DNA of 21,401 bases. Origin: Flavobacteriales bacterium. Lineage in GTDB: Bacteria; Bacteroidota; Bacteroidia; Flavobacteriales; JADGDT01. Positions within the stretch are counted from its first letter, which is position 1. Each line of letters opens with the position of its first letter. A program made the position numbers and the translations under genes. Location: contig JAGLEB010000158.1 in NCBI GenBank assembly GCA_023145275.1, forward strand, positions 1 through 21,401, given 5' to 3'. Below the pieces are notes generated by a model. The model saw nothing but the letters and a program-made list of their open reading frames with translations, was not told where the DNA came from and made no database searches. Of this stretch, positions 1-7,270 are shown in pieces.

Positions 1-1190
1 AAAGCAAACTGAGGAGTATATGTTGGTAATTGAGTACAAAACTTAATTTTCACATACTTACCTTTAGTTGCTGGTGGTGGAGTATCTAACATTATTTCTA
101 ACATAGCCTCGTTAAGCTTACTTGTAGGGATTCTACGTCTACGGTTCTTGTGAACTTCTATTGCAGTCTCTACAGCCTTAAATACACGCTGTTTTGTAAG
201 AGCCGAAACAAACACAATAGGATAATCAGTAAAAGGTGCTGTACGCGAACGTACCATTGCTTCGAATTTTTTAGGAGTATTAGAATCTTTATCTTCAACT
301 AAATCCCACTTATTTACTAAAACAACAACTCCTTTCTTATTCTTCTCTGCTAAGTGAAATATACTAAGATCTTGTGATTCAATACCTCTTGTAGCATCAA
401 GCATCATCAAACAAACATCTGAATTCTCGATAGCTCTTATTGATCTCATCACAGAATAAAATTCAAGATCTTCGTGTACTTTACTCTTTTTTCTAAGTCC
501 AGCAGTATCTACTAAAGTAAATTCGTGTCCAAACCTATTATATGTCGAGTCTAAAGAATCGCGAGTAGTACCAGCAATATCAGTAACAATATTTCTATCC
601 TCACCGAGCAATACATTAATCAAAGATGATTTACCTACATTTGGTCTACCTATAACGGCAAAACGTGGTACTTCAGTTTCTTCTATTTCTTCTTCTGGTG
701 CAAATGATTCTACTACAGCATCAAGCAATTCACCAGTTCCGCTGCCACTTATTGCAGCTACTGAAAAGTACTCTCCTAAGCCTAAAGCATAGAATTCAAC
801 AGTATCGGTTTCACGCATAGCGTTATCAACCTTGTTAACCATTAAAAACACTGACTTTTTAGACTTTCTAAGTAAATTGGCAACTTCCATATCTAAAGAA
901 GTAACACCAGCCTCAACATCTACCACAAAAATTATTGAATCTGCCTCATCAATAGCCAAATTAACTTGCTTTCTAATTTCTGCTTCAAATATATCATCTG
1001 AACCAACTATATATCCTCCAGTATCAATTACCGAAAATTGTTTTCCATTCCACTCAGACTTTCCATAGTGACGGTCTCGTGTAACTCCACTAACCGAATC
1101 AACTATTGCTTGTCTGCGTTGTATTAATCTATTAAAAAGTGTTGATTTTCCAACATTTGGTCTACCAACAATCGCTACCATATTTCCCAT
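1..1190 (-). CDS. der: Ribosome-assembly GTPase Der (EngA), C-terminal end cut by window edge
   Basis: Der binds the ribosome through two tandem GTPase domains and is needed for maturation of the 50S subunit. Reading the minus strand from the ATG at 1190 gives an open frame to the window edge, about 396 codons; roughly the last 40 residues of the KH-like domain are outside. Domain 1 has the P-loop GRPNVGKS at residues 9-16, DTGG near 56-59 and NKVD near 119-122. Domain 2 starts again with GRPNVGKS at 181-188, DTAG and NKWD, followed by the start of the KH-like domain. Two P-loops in one chain are diagnostic of Der. The ATG at 1190 is preferred over the one at 1181 because AAGGAG lies four bases upstream and the protein then begins MGNMVAIVGR, the usual form in Bacteroidetes. 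It lies 134 bases downstream of era with no terminator seen, so co-transcription is likely (inference). Confidence 0.96.
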   Translation of the reverse strand, partial: MGNMVAIVGRPNVGKSTLFNRLIQRRQAIVDSVSGVTRDRHYGKSEWNGKQFSVIDTGGYIVGSDDIFEAEIRKQVNLAIDEADSIIFVVDVEAGVTSLDMEVANLLRKSKKSVFLMVNKVDNAMRETDTVEFYALGLGEYFSVAAISGSGTGELLDAVVESFAPEEEIEETEVPRFAVIGRPNVGKSSLINVLLGEDRNIVTDIAGTTRDSLDSTYNRFGHEFTLVDTAGLRKKSKVHEDLEFYSVMRSIRAIENSDVCLMMLDATRGIESQDLSIFHLAEKNKKGVVVLVNKWDLVEDKDSNTPKKFEAMVRSRTAPFTDYPIVFVSALTKQRVFKAVETAIEVHKNRRRRIPTSKLNEAMLEIMLDTPPPATKGKYVKIKFCTQLPTYTPQFA

Positions 1191-1299
1191 TAATCTCCTT
1201 TTTTTTCGTCTCCCGACGTATTATAATTAAATGATTCTATGCGACAATGATTAAAGGCAATAGCATATTCATACTAGAATTGCATCCTTTGCCATAATC

Positions 1300-1324
1300 C
1301 TTTTGTCTTTATACTTTTGTCTTT
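1300..1324. repeat. Pair of 11-bp direct repeats beside the era stop
   Basis: CTTTTGTCTTT occurs at 1300-1310 and again at 1314-1324, 14 bases apart, directly next to the era stop codon on the plus-strand view. This is a short low-complexity duplication; no function can be assigned. The rest of the era-der gap (1191-1299) shows no gene and no clear terminator. Confidence 0.5.
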
Positions 1325-2206
1325 TTACGAGTTGTATCCGTACTTCTTTAATTGTCGGCTATTACTCCTCCAATTCTTGTCAATTTTAACAACCAATTCT
1401 ATAAACACATGCTTTTCGAAGAATTTTTGAAGATCTTTCCTAGCCTCTGTACCAACACGTTTAAGCATATTACCCTTATGTCCGATTAGAATACCCTTTT
1501 GAGTTTCTCTTTCAACATAAATAATTGTCCTGATTTTGATTATCTCTTCTTCTTCGAAAAAGTCTTCTGTTACTACTTCAACTGCATAAGGAATTTCCTT
1601 TTTGTAGTGTATAAGAATTTTCTCTCTGACAATTTCGTTTACAAAAAATCTCTCAGGCTTATCTGTCAATTGATCCTTCGGATAAAAAGCTGGAGACTCA
1701 GGTAATAGCTCTAATATTTTATCAAAAACAACATTAACATTAAAACCTTCTTTTGCCGAAATTGGCAGCACCATAGCATTAGGTACTTTTTCTTTCCAAT
1801 AGTCTATTCTATCTTCAACAGATTTTTGATCTTCAGTATCAATTTTATTGACAAGCAATAATACAGGAACCTTAGCATTTCTAATTTTATTAAAAAATGC
1901 TTCATCCTTTAACTCCTTCTCTCCTACTTCTACCATATAAATTAATATATCGGCATCATGAAAAGCAGACTTTACAAAATCCATCATTGACTCTTGCAAG
2001 CCATATGCAGGTTTTATAATTCCTGGAGTATCAGAAAACAAGATTTGAAAATCATCACCATTTAGAATTCCTAATATTCTGTGACGTGTGGTTTGAGCTT
2101 TTGAAGTGATGATTGAAAGTTTTTCTCCAACCAAAGCATTCATCAATGTAGACTTTCCTACATTCGGGTTTCCGATAATATTTACATAACCAGCCCTGTG
2201 CTTCAT
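1325..2206 (-). CDS. era: GTPase Era, 16S rRNA 3'-end maturation
   Basis: Era is a GTPase that binds the 3' end of 16S rRNA through a C-terminal KH domain and acts in 30S assembly. The 293-residue product has the normal family length. Visible motifs: G1 GNPNVGKS at residues 12-19, the effector TT at 39-40, DTPG at 59-62, NKID at 120-123, SAK at 150-152, and the KH-domain GxxG loop as GHKG at 242-245. The start at MKHRAGYVN is right because the first strand leads straight into the P-loop. It is transcribed towards der, so two ribosome-biogenesis GTPases with different subunit targets sit side by side. A good Bacteroidetes -7 element and a 12-bp hairpin lie just upstream (separate entries). Confidence 0.97.
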   Translation of the reverse strand: MKHRAGYVNIIGNPNVGKSTLMNALVGEKLSIITSKAQTTRHRILGILNGDDFQILFSDTPGIIKPAYGLQESMMDFVKSAFHDADILIYMVEVGEKELKDEAFFNKIRNAKVPVLLLVNKIDTEDQKSVEDRIDYWKEKVPNAMVLPISAKEGFNVNVVFDKILELLPESPAFYPKDQLTDKPERFFVNEIVREKILIHYKKEIPYAVEVVTEDFFEEEEIIKIRTIIYVERETQKGILIGHKGNMLKRVGTEARKDLQKFFEKHVFIELVVKIDKNWRSNSRQLKKYGYNS

Positions 2207-2233
2207 ATTTTATAATTTTTATTAATATAATTA

Positions 2234-2260
2234 ATATCAACTATTTAAAATAGTTGATAT
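2234..2260 (-). repeat. Perfect 12-bp inverted repeat in era 5' leader
   Basis: ATATCAACTATT and AATAGTTGATAT form a perfect 12-bp inverted repeat with a 3-base loop. It lies 28-54 bases before the era start and directly downstream of a TAAGTTTG box, so it should form a hairpin at the very 5' end of the era transcript. It could stabilise the mRNA, or it could be an operator over the start site; the sequence alone does not decide. It is not followed by a U-run on the minus strand, so it is a poor terminator candidate for that strand. Confidence 0.75.
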
Positions 2261-2266
2261 CGATCG

Positions 2267-2274
2267 CAAACTTA
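2267..2274 (-). promoter_or_regulatory. Candidate -7 box of the era promoter
   Basis: TAAGTTTG on the minus strand matches the Bacteroidetes -7 consensus TAnnTTTG exactly. No good TTTG/TTG is found 19-21 bases upstream (only TATG with 16-base spacing), so the promoter is weak or assisted. Initiation would fall near 2260, at the base of the inverted repeat. Confidence 0.45.
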
Positions 2275-2305
2275 CAATAAATAAATAACGCATAGTTTTT
2301 AAATA

Positions 2306-2332
2306 CAAAAAAAGGCTGAAAATCAGCCTTTT
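2306..2332 (-). terminator. Rho-independent terminator of the tRNA-fMet cluster
   Basis: AAAAGGCTGA (2310-2319) and TCAGCCTTTT (2323-2332) form a 10-bp stem with a 3-base loop. On the minus strand the stem ends in a run of T, the arrangement of an intrinsic terminator. It lies 17 bases past the 3' end of the last tRNA gene and separates the tRNA transcript from the era leader. Confidence 0.85.
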
Positions 2333-2348
2333 AATGATAAACTCCTAG

Positions 2349-2421
<73 letters not shown>

Positions 2422-2434
2422 ATGTACCTTCTGC

Positions 2435-2468
2435 TGTTGAACTGTTAAATCTCTTAAACATTTCAACA
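2435..2468. repeat. Hairpin-forming spacer between tRNA copies (short form)
   Basis: The 56-base spacer holds TGTTGAACTGTT and, inverted, AAACATTTCAACA, an arm pair of about 13 bases with one mismatch. The same ends occur in the next spacer (2563-2627), so the two spacers are copies of one element, consistent with tandem duplication of the tRNA unit with its flank. The hairpin may help release the tRNAs from the precursor (inference). Confidence 0.6.
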
Positions 2469-2477
2469 AAATATTAG

Positions 2478-2550
<73 letters not shown>

Positions 2551-2562
2551 ATATACCTTTGG

Positions 2563-2627
2563 TGTTGAACTGTTTTGTTGCTTATCTGTTTAATAGATTA
2601 AACATGCAACATTTAAACATTTCAACA
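2563..2627. repeat. Hairpin-forming spacer between tRNA copies (long form)
   Basis: The outer arms TGTTGAA and TTCAACA match those of the shorter spacer. Inside lies a second perfect inverted repeat, TGTTTAAT (2587-2594) and ATTAAACA (2597-2604), with a 2-base loop. The 85-base spacer is therefore nearly fully self-complementary. It codes for nothing convincing. Confidence 0.6.
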
Positions 2628-2635
2628 AATATTAG

Positions 2636-2708
<73 letters not shown>

Positions 2709-2721
2709 ATATTTGCGACTG

Positions 2722-2752
2722 CAAAGGTAATTATTTTTTTCATACATCCTAA
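2722..2752 (-). promoter_or_regulatory. Promoter of the tRNA-fMet cluster
   Basis: On the minus strand TACCTTTG (2729-2722) is an exact TAnnTTTG -7 box. TTAG lies at the -33 position with a 19-base spacer, one mismatch from TTTG. Initiation would fall about 7 bases before the first tRNA gene, as expected for a tRNA operon. Confidence 0.65.
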
Positions 2753-2763
2753 TTATAAAACAA

Positions 2764-2796
2764 ATAAAGTTACAATAACAATTATTGTAACTTTAT
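2764..2796 (-). terminator. Terminator downstream of sqr
   Basis: ATAAAGTTACAATAA (2764-2778) and its exact inverse (2782-2796) give a 15-bp stem with a 3-base loop, 18 bases after the sqr stop codon. A TTTGTTTT stretch follows on the minus strand. The stem is AT-rich but long and perfect, and it sits between sqr and the tRNA promoter. Confidence 0.75.
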
Positions 2797-2814
2797 ATCT
2801 ATATAAAATAAGCT

Positions 2815-4167
2815 CTAGAATCTAATCCCTCGTCTCATCAAATTCCAATATAGGAAAGATAGTCCGTAACGTTTCATCATCCACATAGTCCATCTCTCTT
2901 TAGCTGTAAGCCAATTAGGTAGCATTGGATCTGTCATTCTAACTCCATCATATCCAAACTCTGCTAACAACATTGTATGATAAGACGTAACAAGCGGACA
3001 AGATGCATATCCAGAATACTTCATATCTGAAATAGGCCTCCCATTAATCATATTTATAATATTAGTTACAACAACAGGAGCCTGTTTACGAATTCCTGCA
3101 CCTGTTCTTGCAGTAGGCAAGTCGGTAACATCGCCAACTCCAAACACATTTAAATATTGTTTATGCTGTAGAGTATACTTATCTACTTCCATCCAACCCT
3201 TATTAGGCCCTTCAGTATGAGCTAATTTTGTTTTTTGAAACCATCGTGGTGCAGACATCGGAGGAGCTAGATGAAGCATATCATACTTAATTACATAACG
3301 AGCACCAACTTGCATTTCGCTAAGTCTATGATTAGATTCTTCAACCTCATATTGTTCTCCCTCATCATCCCAAACATAACCAATACAGCCAGCAGCATTA
3401 CGCTCATCATTAACTACATAATTAGAAACACCATGAACACTTGGTAGCTCAAGACGTTCATAATGGGCTTCTTTCTTTTCCCCATCAACTTTTACAAGCT
3501 TATAGCCATATCTCTGAGCTATGTTATATTTTTCATTAACAATCCTCTTTAACTCAGTCTTAAATGGCTCTACACCAAAAATCATTGTTCCAGGAGTAGC
3601 AAACACTAAACTAGTTTCTCCCTCAAGATCATGCTTACGCATATAATCAGCAGTTAAGTACATTATTTTCTGAGGTGCACCTGGACATTTTATAGGTGTC
3701 GCAGCCTGAGTAAATAAGCCCACTCCTTTCTTAAACTTTTGTAGTGTTTCCCATGTATAATCGGGATCAATATAATTAGAACAAACACCATTCTTATTCA
3801 TTGTATCTTCTAAACCTTCTATTAGGTCAAGCCTGATTTCTATACCAGGAGCAGCAATTAAATACTCATATTCAACAGTATCACCACTTTCTAGAACAAT
3901 TAGATTTTTATCAGGATCAATGTCAACAACCTTATCTTTAATCAATTTGGCATCAGAAGGCATTGTCTTATCCATAGCACGAGCAGTATCAGATTTAGGT
4001 ATTATCCCCGCCCCTACTAAGGTCCATTCTGGCTGGTAATAATGAGTATCTGCAGGTTCTATAATTGCTACATCTAAGTTTTTTCCGTAGCGTAATAATT
4101 GAGAAGCGGTCATCATTGTACCTGTACCTCCTCCAATAAAAACAATTTGGTGTTTTAATGAGCTCAT
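2815..4167 (-). CDS. sqr: Sulfide:quinone oxidoreductase, SQOR-like (type II)
   Basis: This FAD flavoprotein oxidises sulfide to sulfane sulfur and passes electrons to the membrane quinone pool. The N-terminal dinucleotide fold shows IGGGTGT at residues 11-17, and the second FAD contact GVGD at 343-346. The two redox cysteines match those of human SQOR: Cys161 in KCPGAPQKIMYL and Cys390 in SCPLVTSYH. The C-terminus FLYWNLMRRG also matches the membrane-binding end of SQOR. The 450-residue chain has an acidic insert at about 241-285 (DDEGEQYEVEE) that I do not recall from human SQOR. There is no signal peptide; the protein is expected on the cytoplasmic face of the inner membrane. It is a single-gene unit with its own terminator; a Crp/Fnr-like palindrome lies upstream. 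Annotation as a generic FAD-dependent oxidoreductase is possible but the cysteine motifs argue for SQR. Confidence 0.93.
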   Translation of the reverse strand: MSSLKHQIVFIGGGTGTMMTASQLLRYGKNLDVAIIEPADTHYYQPEWTLVGAGIIPKSDTARAMDKTMPSDAKLIKDKVVDIDPDKNLIVLESGDTVEYEYLIAAPGIEIRLDLIEGLEDTMNKNGVCSNYIDPDYTWETLQKFKKGVGLFTQAATPIKCPGAPQKIMYLTADYMRKHDLEGETSLVFATPGTMIFGVEPFKTELKRIVNEKYNIAQRYGYKLVKVDGEKKEAHYERLELPSVHGVSNYVVNDERNAAGCIGYVWDDEGEQYEVEESNHRLSEMQVGARYVIKYDMLHLAPPMSAPRWFQKTKLAHTEGPNKGWMEVDKYTLQHKQYLNVFGVGDVTDLPTARTGAGIRKQAPVVVTNIINMINGRPISDMKYSGYASCPLVTSYHTMLLAEFGYDGVRMTDPMLPNWLTAKERWTMWMMKRYGLSFLYWNLMRRGIRF

Positions 4168-4213
4168 GCTAAAAATATTTTATTAATCTTAATATATCAT
4201 CCTATCAACTTAA

Positions 4214-4257
4214 CAAAATAATGACATATATCCAAGTAATTTTATGACTCTCGTCAT
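4214..4257 (-). promoter_or_regulatory. Candidate sqr promoter with Crp/Fnr-like operator
   Basis: The palindrome ATGAC-TCTC-GTCAT at 4244-4257 has the TGAC-N4-GTCA core known for Crp/Fnr-family regulators. On the minus strand a TATTTTG box (4220-4214), one base short of TAnnTTTG, predicts initiation near 4208, so the palindrome centre would lie about 42 bases upstream, the class II activator position. No -33 box is present at the right distance, consistent with activator dependence. This is inference from spacing. Confidence 0.4.
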
Positions 4258-4284
4258 GTTTTTAATATTTTTAACTGATATTCA

Positions 4285-6225
4285 CTACAATAAAGAATCT
4301 AATTCTTCCTGAAATAATTCCCACTTTACAAAAAATGCATCAAGTTGCTTCTTGTCACTATCATAAGATTCGAACTTTCCTTCCTCGTTACTTAGAAATT
4401 CATATCCTCCAGGTTTAGAAAGCTCAATATCAAATTTTTCAATTTTACCTTCAAGAATAGCGATATCCTTTTCTAGATTATTAATTTGATTCTTTATACG
4501 TTTTACTTTCTTCTCTATATTCCTACTATTCTTCCAATTTTTCTTATTCAATACTGAATCAGCCTTTTCTACATTTTTAGAATTCTCTTTATCTCTGAGG
4601 GCTAAAAGTCGCATATCCTCAATCTTTTTCTGTTCAAGAAAGAAATCTATATCTCCGAGGTGTTCCCTTATTCCTCCATCTTTAAATTCATAAACCAAAT
4701 CTGAAAGGCCTTGCAGAAAATCTCTATCGTGAGAAACAAGAATTAATGTGCCAGAATACTTTTTTAGGGCCTCCTTAAGAACCTCTTTAGAATTCATATC
4801 TAAGTGGTTAGTTGGCTCATCTAAAATCAATACGTTATGTGGCTTTAGCAATAACTTAGCTAATGACAACCTACCCCTTTCACCACCAGAAAGTACTTTT
4901 ACTTTTTTATCTACATCTTCACCTCTAAACAAAAATGCACCAAGGATATCACGAACTTTTGTTCTACTTCTTTCATCAGCAGCATTCTCTAAAGTCTCTA
5001 ATACTGTAATATTCTCATCAAAAAGACCAGATTGATTTTGTGCAAAATATCCAATATCTACATTATGCCCTAGTTTTAACATCCCATCAAATGCCAATTC
5101 TTTATTGATCATACGCGCTAGTGTAGTTTTACCTTGCCCGTTCTGTCCAACAAAAGCAATTTTTGCTCCACGCTCGATAATAAAATCAAGATTATTAAGG
5201 ACCTTATTATCTCCATACGACTTTGAAACACCTAATGCTTCAACTACAACCTTCCCTGAGGCTTGTCCCACATTAAAATTAAGGCTCATCGATTGATTCT
5301 CAAAACCTTCTACTTCGATTCTATCAATCTTATCAAGTTTTTTAATCAACGATTGGGCAAAAGCAGCCTTTGAGGCTTTATACCTAAACTTTTCTATTAA
5401 ATCTTCAGTTTGTTTTATCTCCTTATCCTGATTTATCTTCGATTGCATTTGTTTCTCATATCTCTCCTCTCTAAGGATTAGATACTTTGAATACGAAGCT
5501 TTATAATCAAAAATTTTCCCTAATGATATTTCTATTGTTCGATTACAAACATTATCAAGAAACATTTTATCGTGAGAAACTAAAACAACAGCGCCAATAT
5601 AGTTTTGCAAAAAACCTTCTAACCAGATTATTGACTCAATATCAAGGTGGTTAGTTGGCTCATCTAACAACAGAACATCAGGCTTACTCAATAACAATTT
5701 TGCCAATTCTATTCTCATTCTCCAACCTCCAGAAAACTCATTAGACTGACGTTCAAAATCTTCACTTTGAAAACCAAGTCCTTTCAATACTTTTTCAATA
5801 TCGCCTTGAATTTGACTACCACCAAGCAATTCTACTTTATCGGTACACTCATTTAAATCGTGTATCAAATCCATATAATAATCACTTTCATAGTCGCTAC
5901 GCTCTGCTAATTCAGCATTAATAACATCAATTCTTTTTTCTACTTCATTCAGCTCAGCAAATGCTTTTTCAGCTTCCTGTTTCACAGTGAAACCATCAAT
6001 AAAATCAATATCCTGCTCTAAATAGCCAACCTTAACATCGCGAATAACAACAATATTACCTTTAGTAGGCTCTTGGTTCTTAGATATTATTTTTAATAAG
6101 GTTGATTTTCCTGCTCCATTTCTACCAACAAGGCCAATTCTGTTACCTTTATCTATTGTAAAACTTATTGAATCAAAAAGGGCCCTACCCACAAACTCTA
6201 CTGTAAGATTATTTACTGATACCAT
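4285..6225 (-). CDS. ABC-F family ATPase (ribosome-associated, soluble)
   Basis: A 646-residue protein with two ABC domains and no membrane segment. Domain 1: Walker A GRNGAGKS at residues 34-41, signature FSGGW at 164-168, Walker B LLLDEPTNHLD at 185-195, switch His at 218. Domain 2: Walker A GQNGQGKT at 360-367, signature LSGGE at 445-449, Walker B LILDEPTNHLD at 466-476, His at 499. The charged linker at about 245-310 is the P-site tRNA interaction motif of ABC-F proteins, and a coiled-coil arm follows at about 555-640. These proteins act on the ribosome, not in transport. Which subgroup (Uup-like, YheS-like) cannot be fixed from sequence reading. It lies 117 bases upstream of sqr and is separated from gldN by a terminator. 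Confidence 0.92.
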   Translation of the reverse strand: MVSVNNLTVEFVGRALFDSISFTIDKGNRIGLVGRNGAGKSTLLKIISKNQEPTKGNIVVIRDVKVGYLEQDIDFIDGFTVKQEAEKAFAELNEVEKRIDVINAELAERSDYESDYYMDLIHDLNECTDKVELLGGSQIQGDIEKVLKGLGFQSEDFERQSNEFSGGWRMRIELAKLLLSKPDVLLLDEPTNHLDIESIIWLEGFLQNYIGAVVLVSHDKMFLDNVCNRTIEISLGKIFDYKASYSKYLILREERYEKQMQSKINQDKEIKQTEDLIEKFRYKASKAAFAQSLIKKLDKIDRIEVEGFENQSMSLNFNVGQASGKVVVEALGVSKSYGDNKVLNNLDFIIERGAKIAFVGQNGQGKTTLARMINKELAFDGMLKLGHNVDIGYFAQNQSGLFDENITVLETLENAADERSRTKVRDILGAFLFRGEDVDKKVKVLSGGERGRLSLAKLLLKPHNVLILDEPTNHLDMNSKEVLKEALKKYSGTLILVSHDRDFLQGLSDLVYEFKDGGIREHLGDIDFFLEQKKIEDMRLLALRDKENSKNVEKADSVLNKKNWKNSRNIEKKVKRIKNQINNLEKDIAILEGKIEKFDIELSKPGGYEFLSNEEGKFESYDSDKKQLDAFFVKWELFQEELDSLL

Positions 6226-6250
6226 TAATCTATTTTTGAATTATATTTTG

Positions 6251-6258
6251 CAAAAGTG
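6251..6258 (-). promoter_or_regulatory. Weak -7 candidate for the ABC-F gene
   Basis: CACTTTTG on the minus strand matches TAnnTTTG at all but the first base and sits 25 bases before the ABC-F start, just after the gldN terminator. No convincing -33 element is seen. Confidence 0.25.
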
Positions 6259-6284
6259 GTGTTTTTATTGAGTATATAAAAATA

Positions 6285-6318
6285 AAAATAGCCTTCACGT
6301 AATTGTGAAGGCTATTTT
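6285..6318 (-). terminator. Terminator of the gldKLMN operon
   Basis: AAAATAGCCTTCAC (6285-6298) and GTGAAGGCTATTTT (6305-6318) form a perfect 14-bp stem with a 6-base loop, 24 bases after the gldN stop. On the minus strand it is followed by T-rich sequence. It ends the long topA-to-gldN transcription unit. Confidence 0.9.
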
Positions 6319-6341
6319 ACTATAAATAATTTACTTTTATT

Positions 6342-7241
6342 TTAATAACTCCATAAATCCATTTCGAAATCTCTAATATTATTCTTCACCTGATCAGCTT
6401 CTAAAAGTTGAAACATTGCGTTTTCTTTAATATAATCAGAAATTTTTCTATCTCCATAAACGTTATCTTCCTTATAAATAATTCCAATAAATCTACGAGC
6501 ATTAAGAATATTATCAAAAGACAAAGAGAAAGAAGTATTTTTTGGATTAAACACTTTTGTTCTATTTAGAACTTCTCTAGCATCAGGATACCACACCCAA
6601 AATAACTCAACCATATCAGGCTCTTCAGAATCCATTTCATTTACATCGGGAGATACTGGAGCAATAGCAAGAAGTCTATACTTCATCTCTCCGTTTCTCT
6701 TATCGAAATACCAAATACCTTTAATCTTGTATTGAACAATATCTCTAGAAGTTAAAGATTGCTTAACAATATACTCTGGATACACTTCCTCTCCAGCATT
6801 GTATTGCTCATAACCAATATCAAGAGTATCGATTCTGGTTAATGATTCATTAATCTCACTCAAAGATTTACGAGCCGTAAAATAATCATCAGAATACACC
6901 TCAGTTATTTCACCTTTAGAAATACCAAGTAACAAAGCATCAAAAAGAGACCTACGCTCTATCCCTATATTCATAGTGTCAATAGGAAAATAGTATGGCA
7001 AATTAAGTTGTTCATTAAGATCAACAATTTCCCAAACAGTAGTTGACCACATAATATCTCTATCATTAATGTAGCCATAATCCATCGGACTATCGTCTTC
7101 TTCGGTTAGTTCACCATCCTCACCATCTACCAAATTCTTATTTGTAACATCATTTGGAGACTTGGCGTTCAATAAATTTTGGCCATAAGTAACTCCAGTA
7201 AATGCAATTGCAATAAGTAGTATAAAATATTTTTTAATCAT
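6342..7241 (-). CDS. gldN: GldN/PorN, periplasmic ring component of T9SS
   Basis: GldN binds the lipoprotein GldK to form the large periplasmic ring of the type IX secretion system and gliding machinery. The 299-residue protein starts with a signal peptide (MIKKYFILLIAIAFTGVTYG, likely cut after Gly20). The mature part has the family features: an acidic N-terminal stretch, RDIMWSTTVWEIVDLNEQLN near 61-80, and FWVWYPDAREVL near 210-220. A good AAAGGA site precedes the ATG. It lies 29 bases after gldM and is the last gene of the operon. Confidence 0.93.
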   Translation of the reverse strand: MIKKYFILLIAIAFTGVTYGQNLLNAKSPNDVTNKNLVDGEDGELTEEDDSPMDYGYINDRDIMWSTTVWEIVDLNEQLNLPYYFPIDTMNIGIERRSLFDALLLGISKGEITEVYSDDYFTARKSLSEINESLTRIDTLDIGYEQYNAGEEVYPEYIVKQSLTSRDIVQYKIKGIWYFDKRNGEMKYRLLAIAPVSPDVNEMDSEEPDMVELFWVWYPDAREVLNRTKVFNPKNTSFSLSFDNILNARRFIGIIYKEDNVYGDRKISDYIKENAMFQLLEADQVKNNIRDFEMDLWSY

Positions 7242-7270
7242 GGGTATATCCTTTATGATTTATTTAAACT

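Noticed and set aside
832..1068. Plus-strand frame of 78 codons inside der
   Set aside because: Shadow of the conserved der reading frame; composition and lack of a ribosome site give no support.
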